Assembly (NCBI RefSeq): GCF_001653715.1
Contig: NZ_LWHQ01000047.1
Coordinates: 212,933 to 276,932, forward strand
From: Methylobacterium platani
Lineage (GTDB): Bacteria > Pseudomonadota > Alphaproteobacteria > Rhizobiales > Beijerinckiaceae
Direction: 5' to 3'
Length of the DNA: 64,000 nt
The notes below the pieces were generated by a model, which saw only the letters and a program-made list of their open reading frames with translations, was not told the DNA's origin and searched no databases. Below are positions 17,247 to 28,813 of this stretch, piece by piece. Every line of letters starts with the position of its first letter. Within the stretch, counting starts at the first letter, position 1. The position numbers and the translations under genes were made by a program.

Positions 17247-18740
17247 CTACTTCCCCACCAGACAACTCACCGCCTTGCGCCAGCCGGCGAGCCGGCGCTC
17301 GCGCACCACCGGCTCCATCGCCGGGGTGAAGCGGCGCTCCAGGCGCCAATGGTCGGCGAAGTGTTCGGGCTCGGGGTAGAGGCCGCAGGCGAGGCCGGCG
17401 AGGTAGGCCGCGCCCAGCGCCGTCGTCTCCTTCACCGCGGGCCGGTCGACGGGGGCGGCGAGGAGGTCGGCGAGGCGCTGCATCGTCCAGTCGGAGGCGA
17501 CCATGCCGCCGTCGACCCGCAGCACCGTGGCGCTTCCCTCCCCGTCCGGCCAGTCGGCCCGCATCGCGGCCAGCAGATCGGCGGTCTGGTAGCACACGCT
17601 CTCGAGCGCCGCCCGGGCGAGCTCGGCCGGGCCGGTGCCGCGGGTGAGGCCGAACAGGGCGCCGCGGGCATCCGGCTCCCAATGGGGCGCGCCGAGGCCG
17701 ACGAAGGCCGGCACCAGGTAGACGTCCTGCGCCGGGTCGGCCCGCTCGGCGAGCGCCCCGGTCTCGGCCGCCGATCCGATCACCCCGAGCCCGTCGCGCA
17801 GCCACTGCACCGCCGCACCGGCGACGAAGATCGAGCCTTCGAGCGCGTAGGTGCGCCGGCCGTCGAGCTGGTAGGCGATGGTGGTGAGGAGCTTGTTCTT
17901 CGAGGCGACCGGCTGGTCGCCGGTGTTGAGGAGGGCGAAGCAGCCGGTGCCGTAGGTCGACTTGACCATTCCGGGCCGGAAGCAGGCCTGGCCCACCACC
18001 GCGGCCTGCTGGTCGCCGGCGACGCCCCGGATCGGGATCGACGCGCCGAACAGCTCCGGGTCGGTCTCGCCGAAATCGCCGGAGGAATCGCGCACCTCCG
18101 GCAGCATCGAGGCCGGCACGCCCAGCAGCGCCATCAGCTCGTCGTCCCAGGCGCCGCGATGGATGTCGAAGAGCAGCGTGCGCGAGGCGTTGGTGGCGTC
18201 GGTGACGTGCAGCCGGCCGCCGGTGAGGCGCCACAGGAGATACGAATCGACGGTGCCGAAGGCGAGCTCCCCGGCCTCGGCCCGGGCGCGGGCGCCGGGC
18301 ACGTTGTCGAGGATCCAGGCGATCTTGGTGCCGGAGAAGTAGGGATCGAGGATCAGGCCGGTCTTCGCCGTGACCGCCGGCTCGTGGCCCTCGTCCTTCA
18401 GGCGGGCGCAGATCCCGGCCGAGCGCCGGTCCTGCCAGACGATGGCGCGGTGCACCGCCTCGCCGGTGCGCCTGTCCCAGACCAGCGTCGTCTCGCGCTG
18501 GTTGGTGATGCCGATCGCCGCCACGTCCCGGGCCGTCACCCCGGCCTGTTTCATCGCCGCCCGGCAGGTCTCGAGCGTCGTGCGCCAGAGATCCTCCGGC
18601 TCGTGCTCGACCCAGCCCGAGGCGGGGAAGTGCTGCGGGAACTCGGCCTGGGCGAGGCCCGCGATCGAGGTGTCGGGCCGGAACAGCAGGGCGCGCGAAG
18701 AGGTGGTGCCCTGGTCGATGGCGAGGATGAGGGAGGACAT
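17247..18740 (-). CDS. glpK: glycerol kinase
   Basis: 497 residues, standard for GlpK. It phosphorylates glycerol to glycerol-3-phosphate using ATP. The FGGY features are clear: IDQGTTSSRALLF at the N-terminus, INQRETTLVWDRRTG, the substrate loop WVEHEPEDLW, and GDQQAAVVGQACFRPGMVK followed by STYGTGCF. It is the last gene of the minus-strand glycerol cluster, separated from glpV by a toxin-antitoxin pair and a repeat. With glpD and the ABC importer it completes uptake and conversion of glycerol to dihydroxyacetone phosphate. Confidence 0.95.
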   Translation of the reverse strand: MSSLILAIDQGTTSSRALLFRPDTSIAGLAQAEFPQHFPASGWVEHEPEDLWRTTLETCRAAMKQAGVTARDVAAIGITNQRETTLVWDRRTGEAVHRAIVWQDRRSAGICARLKDEGHEPAVTAKTGLILDPYFSGTKIAWILDNVPGARARAEAGELAFGTVDSYLLWRLTGGRLHVTDATNASRTLLFDIHRGAWDDELMALLGVPASMLPEVRDSSGDFGETDPELFGASIPIRGVAGDQQAAVVGQACFRPGMVKSTYGTGCFALLNTGDQPVASKNKLLTTIAYQLDGRRTYALEGSIFVAGAAVQWLRDGLGVIGSAAETGALAERADPAQDVYLVPAFVGLGAPHWEPDARGALFGLTRGTGPAELARAALESVCYQTADLLAAMRADWPDGEGSATVLRVDGGMVASDWTMQRLADLLAAPVDRPAVKETTALGAAYLAGLACGLYPEPEHFADHWRLERRFTPAMEPVVRERRLAGWRKAVSCLVGK

Positions 18741-18764
18741 CGTAAGGCTCTTTCGCGCGGCGCG

Positions 18765-19199
18765 TTAGAGGGGTGGCGGTTCCAGCGTGGCGAGGCCGAG
18801 CGTGTCGGCCGCCCGGCGGAGACGGGCATCGAAGGTGGCGAAGGGCAGGCCGGTGACCTGGAGCAGTGCGAGATGCAGGGCGTCGGGGCCGCGCACGCCG
18901 AGGGCGGCGTCCTGGACGATGGTGCGGGCGGAGGCAAGAATCTCGCTGGTGGTCGTGAGCGGACGAAGGCGGCGATCACACCAGGCATCGAACACGCCGT
19001 TGACCGTGCGGGCCTGCGCATCGTCGAGCACGCGCTCGCTCACCAAGCGCGAGAGTGCGGCGGAGAAGTCCAGGATGACGAGATCGGATACGATCGGATC
19101 GACGCGCGGTGCTCCGATCCAGGCTTCGACCCGGGCGCTCTGTGCCCCATCGACGAAGACAGGCATCAGGATGCTCGTATCGCAATAGACCGCGCTCAC
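18765..19199 (-). CDS. PIN-domain toxin (VapC family)
   Basis: 144 residues. PIN nuclease features: Asp7 in YCDTSILMP, a second acidic site near 44 (VILDFSAAL), Asp in GVRGPDALHLALL and Asp in FATFDARLRRAADTLGL. VapC toxins are Mg-dependent RNases. The start (ATG 19199) overlaps the antitoxin stop by four bases (ATGA), the classic arrangement of a co-translated pair. It is placed inside the glycerol cluster, 24 bp upstream of glpK. Confidence 0.85.
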   Translation of the reverse strand: MSAVYCDTSILMPVFVDGAQSARVEAWIGAPRVDPIVSDLVILDFSAALSRLVSERVLDDAQARTVNGVFDAWCDRRLRPLTTTSEILASARTIVQDAALGVRGPDALHLALLQVTGLPFATFDARLRRAADTLGLATLEPPPL

Positions 19200-19435
19200 A
19201 GCCCCTCGTCCCGCATTCGCCGGATCAGGCTTGTCGAGTCGAACGGCTTGAGGGGCTTCACCCGGTTGGCGCGCAGGCGCTCGATCTCCTCCTTCGTCAC
19301 CGAACGGGACTCGACCGGCTTAAGCTGGATCGGGTCCTCACCGAGGCGGGTGATGATGATTTCCTCGCCCGCGCACGCCCTGGCGAGAAGTTCGGGGAAG
19401 TGAGCCGTCGCGTCTTCCAACGTGTAGTAGGCCAT
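19196..19435 (-). CDS. Phd/YefM-type antitoxin
   Basis: 79 residues. The N-terminus MAYYTLEDATAHFPELLARACAGEEIIITRLGEDPIQLKPV matches the Phd/YefM fold that binds operator DNA; the charged C-terminal part (residues 45-79) would wrap the PIN toxin. It precedes the toxin with a four-base overlap. Such antitoxins autoregulate the pair, so a promoter is expected in the 300-bp region upstream that holds a palindromic repeat. Confidence 0.85.
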   Translation of the reverse strand: MAYYTLEDATAHFPELLARACAGEEIIITRLGEDPIQLKPVESRSVTKEEIERLRANRVKPLKPFDSTSLIRRMRDEGL

Positions 19436-19530
19436 GACGATCTCCTGCAGCGTCGGTCGTCAGGGTAGCGGAACCGGGAGTCCTGCGAAAAGCGGGGATA
19501 CGCAAACAAACTTTTGGGAAAGGGACAATG

Positions 19531-19698
19531 GCGCGGGATCCCCTCTCCCGAGTGGGAGAGGGGTAGGGGTGAGGGTGCTACGGTCATAAGTCTGGCTCCG
19601 AACGTCCCGCTGCCAGCACGACGCTCAGCGCTTCACACTGAAGCGTGTCACCCTCACCCCCTACCCCTCTCCCACACGGGAGAGGGGGGATCCCGCGC
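19531..19698. repeat. palindromic repeat element, copy A
   Basis: A 168-bp element with near-perfect terminal inverted repeats (GCGCGGGATCC...CTCTCCC at the left, mirrored at the right). Its inner segment GCTGCCAGCACGACGCTCAGCG followed by AAGCGTGTCACCCTCACC reappears, diverged and inverted, at 53693-53884. It fills most of the 327-bp gap between glpV and the antitoxin gene; no gene is supported in that gap. Confidence 0.65.
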
Positions 19699-19762
19699 CT
19701 CTTCTTCGACCCGGATGGTTCTGAGGGGGGAGCGGGGCGTTCAGGCCCCGCTCCCGCTCCGA

Positions 19763-21508
<1,746 letters not shown>

Positions 21509-21580
21509 CCTGGTGGTCCTCCCTCTGGTGGTGATCGGCCCGCCTGATGCCGGCTCATGCCGGACGTAGCGGCAGACCGG

Positions 21581-21862
21581 TTAAGCGAAGCGGAACATGA
21601 CCGCCCCGTAAACGAGCGAGAGCGCGAGCGCCCATTCGAGGTTCGGGCCGACGAGGCCGAGCCAAGCGAGATTGATGAAGGCGGCGCCGACCAGCGTCAG
21701 GAACAGCCGGTCGCCCCGGGTGGTGGGGATCCGCAGGATCCCGACCTGCTCGGTCTCCGGGCGCCACACGGCGAGCGCGGTCATCAGGGCGAGCAGGCCG
21801 GCGATGACCGCGAAGAAGGTCGCGGTCTGCCAGGTCCAGGCCATCCAGGCGAAATCGAGCAT
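21581..21862 (-). CDS. glpU: DUF2160 small membrane protein of the glycerol transporter
   Basis: 93 residues with three hydrophobic segments (TATFFAVIAGLLALMTALAVW, LFLTLVGAAFINLAWLGLV and ALALSLVYGAVMFRFA). DUF2160 proteins are found almost only inside glycerol ABC operons of this type; the gene is called glpU in Rhizobium. Its role is unknown. It sits 16 bp after the second permease gene and 72 bp before glpV. Confidence 0.85.
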   Translation of the reverse strand: MLDFAWMAWTWQTATFFAVIAGLLALMTALAVWRPETEQVGILRIPTTRGDRLFLTLVGAAFINLAWLGLVGPNLEWALALSLVYGAVMFRFA

Positions 21863-21878
21863 CGGACAAGCTCCCCGA

Positions 21879-22675
<797 letters not shown>

Positions 22676-22676
<1 letters not shown>

Positions 22677-23646
22677 CAGGCGGCCCTCCGGTCGAGCGGG
22701 ATGGTGGTGGCGGCGGGCAGGCTGCCGGCGGCATGCGCGTCGGCCGGGTCGGTGTCGGCCAGCACCGTGCGGTTGCCGGCGTCGACGTTGGTCATCACGG
22801 TGTAGAACACCCAGCAGACGCTGAGGATGATCAGGTTGTAGACCAGCGACATCGCCGCCGCGCGGCCGAGGTCGAACTGTCCCAGCGCCAGCTTGACGAG
22901 GTCGATCGACAGGAAGGTCGTGGCGTTGCCGGGCCCGCCGCCGGTGAGCACGAAGGGCTCGGTGTAGATCATGAACGAGTCCATGAAGCGCAGCAGCACG
23001 GCGATCAGCAGGACCCGGCGCATCTTCGGCAGCTGGATGGTGCGGAAGATCGCCCACTGGCTCGCCCCGTCGATGCGGGCGGCCTGGTAATAGGCGTCGG
23101 GGATCGACTTGAGACCCGCGTAGCACAGCAGCGCGACGAGGCTGGTCCAGTGCCAGACGTCCATGGTCACGATCGTGACCCAGGCGGCGAGCGCGGAGCC
23201 GGCGTAGTTGTAGTCGATGCCGAGATTGTTCAGGAACGCGCCGAGCAGGCCGATATCGGTGCGGGCGAAGACCTGCCAGATCGTGCCGACGACGTTCCAC
23301 GGGATCAGGAGCGGCAGGGCCATCAGCACGAGGCAGAAGGCGACCGAGCGGCCCTCCCGCGGCATCGACAGCGCTACCGCGATGCCGAGCGGCACCTCGA
23401 TCGCCAGGATGACGCCCGAGAACAGCAGGTTGCGCCACAGCGAATCGAAGAAGCGCTCGCCGAACTGGGTCGACGGGTCGAGCAGTTCCTGGAACCAGCC
23501 GAGGCCGTTCCAGAAGAACTGGTTGTTGCCGAACGTGTCCTGGAACGAGTAGTTGACCACCGTCATCAGCGGCAGCACCGCCGAGAAGGCGACGACGGCG
23601 AAGACCGGCAGGACGAGGAGCCAGGCCTTCTGGTTGACGGTCTTGG

Positions 23647-23650
<4 letters not shown>
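22676..23650 (-). CDS. glpP: glycerol ABC transporter permease
   Basis: 324 residues, six to seven membrane segments, MalF/UgpA type, with the EAA-loop equivalent SIPDAYYQAARIDGASQWAIFRTIQLP. It overlaps the ATPase gene upstream by four bases and GlpQ downstream by one base, so the whole transporter is co-translated. The C-terminus has a hydrophilic tail after the last membrane segment. Confidence 0.9.
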
Positions 23651-24732
<1,082 letters not shown>

Positions 24733-24748
24733 GGATCCCCTCTCCTCT

Positions 24749-25834
24749 TCAGGCCGCCGCCGGCAGGTCGAGGGCGGCGGTGCGGCCGCTTTCGTCGAAC
24801 ACCAGGGCGTGGCGGGGGTCGAGATAGGCGGTCACCGCCGTGCCGGGCTCCAGGCGACGGACGCCGGCCACCAGCGCGATCAGGCGGCTCTCGCCGGCAT
24901 CGACGTGAACGTAGCTCTCCGAGCCGGTGATCTCGGCGACCGAGACGGTGGCGGGCAGCGCGATCGCCTCGCCCGGCAGGGGATCGAGGGCGAGGTGGTG
25001 GGCGCGAAAGCCGATCGTGTAGGCCCCGTCCGGCACGGTCGCCAGCGTCCCGGTCGCCCGGACCTGGCCGCCGGTCGGCAAGGTGATCCGGCCGCCGGCC
25101 TTGACGACGCCGAGGGTGTTGAGCGGCGGGTCGGAGAAGACCTTGGCGGTGATGAGATCCTGGGGCCGGCGATAGACGTCCGGCGTCGGGCCGACCTGCG
25201 TGACGCGGCCCTGGTGCAGGGTGGCGGTGCGCCCGCCGAGCATCAAGGCTTCCGCCGGCTCGGTGGTGGCGTAGACGAAGATCGCGCCGGTGGCGGCGAA
25301 GATGCGCGGCAGTTCCTCGCGCAGTTCCTCGCGCAGCTTGTAGTCGAGGTTCGCCAGCGGCTCGTCCATCAGCACGAGGTCGGCGCGCTTGCAGAGCGCC
25401 CGGGCGATGGCGGTGCGCTGCTGCTGGCCGCCCGAGAGTTCGAGGGGCTTGCGCTTCAGGTAGGGGGTGAGCCGGAGAAGCCCCGCCGCCTCCTGCACCC
25501 GCGCCTCGATCTCACCCTTCGCGACACCGGCGACCCGCATCGGCGAGGCGATGTTCTCGTAGACCGAGAGCGAGGGGTAGTTGATGAACTGCTGGTAGAC
25601 CATCGCGACGTTGCGGCGCTGCACCGGCAGCCCGGTCACGTCCCGGCCGTCGGCGACGATCCGGCCCTCGCTCGGCGCCTCGAGCCCGGCCATCAGGCGC
25701 ATCAAGGTGGTCTTGCCGGCGAGCGTCTGGCCGAGCAGCACGTTGAGCGAGCCCTTCGGCAGGGCGAGGCTGACGTCGCGGATATGCGTCTCGGGGCCGA
25801 CCCGCTTGGTGACGTTCTCCAGGATCAGGGTCAT
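24749..25834 (-). CDS. glpS: glycerol ABC transporter ATPase lacking the switch histidine
   Basis: 361 residues from ATG 25834, chosen for the GGGAGGGCG ribosome site just upstream; an in-frame ATG at 25861 would add nine residues. Walker A is GQTLAGKTT (35-43), an unusual but workable form, the signature LSGGQ is canonical (133-137), Walker B is LMDEPL (Glu158), and the H-loop histidine is replaced by Thr191 (VYATTEPAEAL). It pairs with GlpT, whose signature is degenerate. First transporter gene after glpD, with a 128-bp hairpin-rich gap between. Confidence 0.9.
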   Translation of the reverse strand: MTLILENVTKRVGPETHIRDVSLALPKGSLNVLLGQTLAGKTTLMRLMAGLEAPSEGRIVADGRDVTGLPVQRRNVAMVYQQFINYPSLSVYENIASPMRVAGVAKGEIEARVQEAAGLLRLTPYLKRKPLELSGGQQQRTAIARALCKRADLVLMDEPLANLDYKLREELREELPRIFAATGAIFVYATTEPAEALMLGGRTATLHQGRVTQVGPTPDVYRRPQDLITAKVFSDPPLNTLGVVKAGGRITLPTGGQVRATGTLATVPDGAYTIGFRAHHLALDPLPGEAIALPATVSVAEITGSESYVHVDAGESRLIALVAGVRRLEPGTAVTAYLDPRHALVFDESGRTAALDLPAAA

Positions 25835-25857
25835 GGCGCCCTCCCGTCTCTTCCAGA

Positions 25858-25958
25858 GCATTTTCCGACGAAGTGGATACCGGTTCGTCGCAGAAAATGC
25901 GTCAAAATCGAAAACCTAGAGAGCTTCGCGATTGCAACGCGATCGTGAAGCTCTCTAG
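25858..25958. repeat. two adjacent hairpins between glpD and glpS
   Basis: Bases 25858-25900 form a palindrome (GCATTTTCCGACGAA...TTCGTCGCAGAAAATGC) of a type widespread between genes in Rhizobiales. Bases 25916-25927 and 25947-25958 are a perfect 12-bp inverted repeat (CTAGAGAGCTTC and complement). In the operon transcript both would fold between glpD and the transporter genes and could stabilise or end the upstream message. Function not shown. Confidence 0.6.
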
Positions 25959-25962
25959 AGGG

Positions 25963-27552
25963 TCAGGCCGCGGTGGAGGCGGCGGCGGCGCGGCGCATGT
26001 GGTCGTCGAGGGCGGCGGCCTCGGCGGGGGTGACCCTAAGGCCGAGCTTCGAGCGGCGCCAGAGCACGTCGTCGGCGGTGACCGCCCATTCCCGGCGCAT
26101 CAGGTGGGTCACCTCGCGCTCGGTCAGGTCGGCCCCGAACACCCGACCGAGATCGGCCATGGAGCGGGCGCCGCTCAGGATCTCGCGGGCATCGGTGCCG
26201 TAGGCCCGCACCAGCCGGGCGACCAGCGCCTCCGGCACGCCCGGATGCTTGCGCGCGAGCCCGGCCACGACCTCGTCGTAGCTCTCCTTCGGGAAGTTGC
26301 CGCCCGGCAGCACCGCGCCTGACGTCCAGGGCGCTTTGGCCGCCGCCGGCAGGTGGTCCTTCAGGCGCTCGAGCGCCGATTCGGCGAGGCGCCGATAGGT
26401 GGTGATCTTGCCGCCGAACACCGAGAGCATCGCCGGCTGGCCTTCCGGCGCGTCGAGGGTCAGCACGTAGTCGCGGGTGGCTTCCTGCGCCTTCGAGGCG
26501 CCGTCGTCGTAGAGCGGGCGCACGCCGGAATAGGTCCACACCACCTCGTCGCGGGTGACCGGATCGCGAAAATACTCGCTCGCGGCGGCGCAGAGATAGG
26601 CGATCTCCTCCTCGCTCGCCTTCACGTCGGCGGGGTCGCCGGTGTAGTCGCGGTCGGTGGTGCCGATCAGGGTGAAGTCGCGCTCGTAGGGGATCGCGAA
26701 GATGATGCGCTGGTCGGCGTTCTGGAAGATGTAGGCGCGGTCGTGCTGGAACAGGCGCTTCACCACGATGTGGCTGCCCTGGACGAGGCGCACGCCCTCG
26801 GTGGAATTCGCCCGCGCCACGCCGGTGAGCACGTTCGCCACCCAGGGACCGGCGGCGTTGACGAGAGTGCGGGCCCGCACCGTATCGCGGGCGCCGGTCG
26901 CGCGGTCCTCGGCGGTGATCTCCCACAGCCCGTCGGCGCGGGCGACGGTGACGACCCGGGTGCGGGTGCGGATCATCGCGCCGCGTTCGGCGGCGTCGCG
27001 GGCGTTCAGCACGACGAGGCGCGAATCCTCGACCCAGCAATCCGAATATTCGAAAGCCCGGCGAAAGCCGGGTTTCAGCGGCTCGCCGGCGGGATCGCGG
27101 GTGAGGTCGAGGGTGCGGGTGCCGGGCAGGCGCTTGCGGCCGCCGAGGTTGTCGTAGAGCAGGAGGCCGAGGCGCAGGAGCCAGCCGGGCCTGAGGCCCG
27201 CATGGTGCGGCAGCACGAAGCGCAGGGGCCAGACGATGTGGGGCGCCATGCCCCACAGCACCTCGCGCTCCATCAGGGCTTCGCGGACGAGGCGGAACTC
27301 GTAATGCTCCAGGTAGCGCAGGCCGCCGTGGATCAGCTTGGTCGAGGTCGAGGAGGTGCCGCTGGCGAGGTCGTTCTGCTCGAACAGCACCACCGAGGCG
27401 CCGCGGCCGACCGCGTCGCGGGCGATGCCGCAGCCGTTGATGCCGCCGCCGATCACCGCGAGGTCGAACACCCCGCGCTCGTCGCCGGGCTGCTGACGCC
27501 TGGGGCCCAAGGCCACCTCCCTGTCGGAGCCTTTCGGCTCTTTCGTTTGCAT
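25963..27552 (-). CDS. glpD: glycerol-3-phosphate dehydrogenase (FAD, aerobic)
   Basis: 529 residues. The FAD motif LAVIGGGINGCGIARDAVGRG starts near residue 31 after a hydrophilic extension, followed by GTSSTSTKLIHGGLRYLEHYEF and VFGGKITTYRRLAE, all hallmarks of GlpD. The enzyme passes electrons from glycerol-3-phosphate to quinone at the inner membrane, giving dihydroxyacetone phosphate. It follows glpR by about 90 bp containing an inverted repeat that is a likely GlpR operator, and heads the transporter operon. Confidence 0.94.
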   Translation of the reverse strand: MQTKEPKGSDREVALGPRRQQPGDERGVFDLAVIGGGINGCGIARDAVGRGASVVLFEQNDLASGTSSTSTKLIHGGLRYLEHYEFRLVREALMEREVLWGMAPHIVWPLRFVLPHHAGLRPGWLLRLGLLLYDNLGGRKRLPGTRTLDLTRDPAGEPLKPGFRRAFEYSDCWVEDSRLVVLNARDAAERGAMIRTRTRVVTVARADGLWEITAEDRATGARDTVRARTLVNAAGPWVANVLTGVARANSTEGVRLVQGSHIVVKRLFQHDRAYIFQNADQRIIFAIPYERDFTLIGTTDRDYTGDPADVKASEEEIAYLCAAASEYFRDPVTRDEVVWTYSGVRPLYDDGASKAQEATRDYVLTLDAPEGQPAMLSVFGGKITTYRRLAESALERLKDHLPAAAKAPWTSGAVLPGGNFPKESYDEVVAGLARKHPGVPEALVARLVRAYGTDAREILSGARSMADLGRVFGADLTEREVTHLMRREWAVTADDVLWRRSKLGLRVTPAEAAALDDHMRRAAAASTAA

Positions 27553-27591
27553 CCTGCCGCGAATCTAGCCGCGGCGAACCGCTGACGCAAG

Positions 27592-27642
27592 CGAAACCGA
27601 AAACGACGAGGCGCGAACGAAAGTCTGGGATTTTCGGTTTCG
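27592..27642 (-). promoter_or_regulatory. candidate GlpR operator between glpR and glpD
   Basis: A perfect 12-bp inverted repeat CGAAACCGAAAA (27592-27603) and TTTTCGGTTTCG (27631-27642) lies in the glpR-glpD gap, with further TTTCGTTT-like pieces (27541-27548, 27614-27622). Alphaproteobacterial GlpR and other DeoR proteins bind repeats of TTTCG-type half-sites. The repeat is seen; its use as operator is inferred. Confidence 0.45.
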
Positions 27643-27643
27643 G

Positions 27644-28459
27644 CTACGCCGCGGCGTCGGGGGTCTCGTGCGCGCTCGGCTCCGCCCCGGCCTCGACCAG
27701 ATCGACGCGGTGCTCGGCGCACATCTCGCGCAGGGCGCCGGAGGGCAGCGCGTCGGTGACGAAGTAGTCGAGCTCGCGCAGGTGGCCGACCCGGATCGGC
27801 GCCGAGCGCTCGAGCTTCAGCTTGTCGGCGACCAGGATCACCCGGCGGGCATTCTCGATGATGGCGCGGGCGACCCTGACCTCGCGGTAGTCGAAATCGA
27901 GCAGCGTGCCGTCCTCGTCGATCGCCGAGGCGCCGATCACCGCGTAATCGACCTTGAACTGGTTGATGAAATCGACCGCCGCCGAGCCGATCACCGCCCC
28001 GTCGGCCCGCCGCACCGGCCCGCCGGCGACGATCAGGCTCATCTTCGGATGGCGGTAGAGCAGGGTCGCGACGTTGAGGTTGTTGGTGATGACCAGAAGG
28101 TCCTCGTGGTCGCCGAGCGCGCGCGCCACCTCCTCGGTGGTGGTGCCGATGTTGATGAACAGGGACGCGCTGTTGGGGATCAGCCTGGCTGCCGCCTCGC
28201 CGATCGCCCGCTTCTCGCCGTGGGCGACGAGGCGGCGCGCCTCGTAGGAGACGTTCTCGACGCCCGAGGCCACCACGGCGCCGCCGTGGATGCGCGACAG
28301 GAGCCGGCTGTCGCACAGCTCGTTCAGGTCCTTGCGGATCGTCTGCGGCGTCACCTCGAACCGCGCCGCCAGCTCCTCGACGCTGACCCGCCCGTGCAGG
28401 CGGGCGAGGGCGAGGATGTCCTGCTGGCGCTGGGAAACCTGGTCGATCACGACGCGCAT
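27644..28459 (-). CDS. glpR: DeoR family regulator of glycerol genes
   Basis: 271 residues from ATG 28459 (MRVVIDQVSQRQQDILALARLHG). The N-terminal DeoR helix-turn-helix is at residues 10-65 (VSVEELAARFEVTPQTIRKDLNEL) with IHGGAV after it, and the effector domain has the sugar-phosphate loop INIGTTTEEVARAL. GlpR senses glycerol-3-phosphate and represses glycerol genes. It is the first gene of the minus-strand cluster, so autoregulation is likely. The frame extends upstream to 28543 but without a better start. Confidence 0.9.
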   Translation of the reverse strand: MRVVIDQVSQRQQDILALARLHGRVSVEELAARFEVTPQTIRKDLNELCDSRLLSRIHGGAVVASGVENVSYEARRLVAHGEKRAIGEAAARLIPNSASLFINIGTTTEEVARALGDHEDLLVITNNLNVATLLYRHPKMSLIVAGGPVRRADGAVIGSAAVDFINQFKVDYAVIGASAIDEDGTLLDFDYREVRVARAIIENARRVILVADKLKLERSAPIRVGHLRELDYFVTDALPSGALREMCAEHRVDLVEAGAEPSAHETPDAAA

Positions 28460-28557
28460 GCCTTGTTCTTGCCCGCGGGGGCGCTTCTTGCCCGCGAAGG
28501 CTGCGGGGGCGGGCATTGTCGGGGCAAGCGGGGGCGGGCGCAATCGGGGTGGTGTGG

Positions 28558-28785
28558 ATGGTGCGGGGCGGCGCGCAGGCCGACCGCGATGTTCGGACCA
28601 TCGCGGACGGCTTTGACCGCTTGGCCGGCGGCACGGCGAAAGGCTGCAGCGCCGACGATATCCGTCCCGGCTGTTTCAAGGTCGTGATCGGTTCACACGT
28701 CGTCCTCCACCGAAACCGTGCCGGCGACGTGATCGAGATCGTGCGCATCCTGCATCAGCGAATGGATGCCGATCGCCACTTGTGA
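28558..28785 (+). pseudogene. N-terminally truncated ParE/RelE-type toxin remnant
   Basis: The last 60 residues of this short frame read DVRTIADGFDRLAGGTAKGCSADDIRPGCFKVVIGSHVVLHR... ending VRILHQRMDADRHL, which matches the C-terminal two-thirds of ParE toxins. The first 30 residues of a normal ParE (the N-terminal helix pair) are missing, and no antitoxin gene is upstream, where glpR starts divergently. It is best read as a decayed orphan toxin. Confidence 0.6.
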
Positions 28786-28813
28786 AGCGGCCGCGAGCGC
28801 GGGCGCGATCCCC

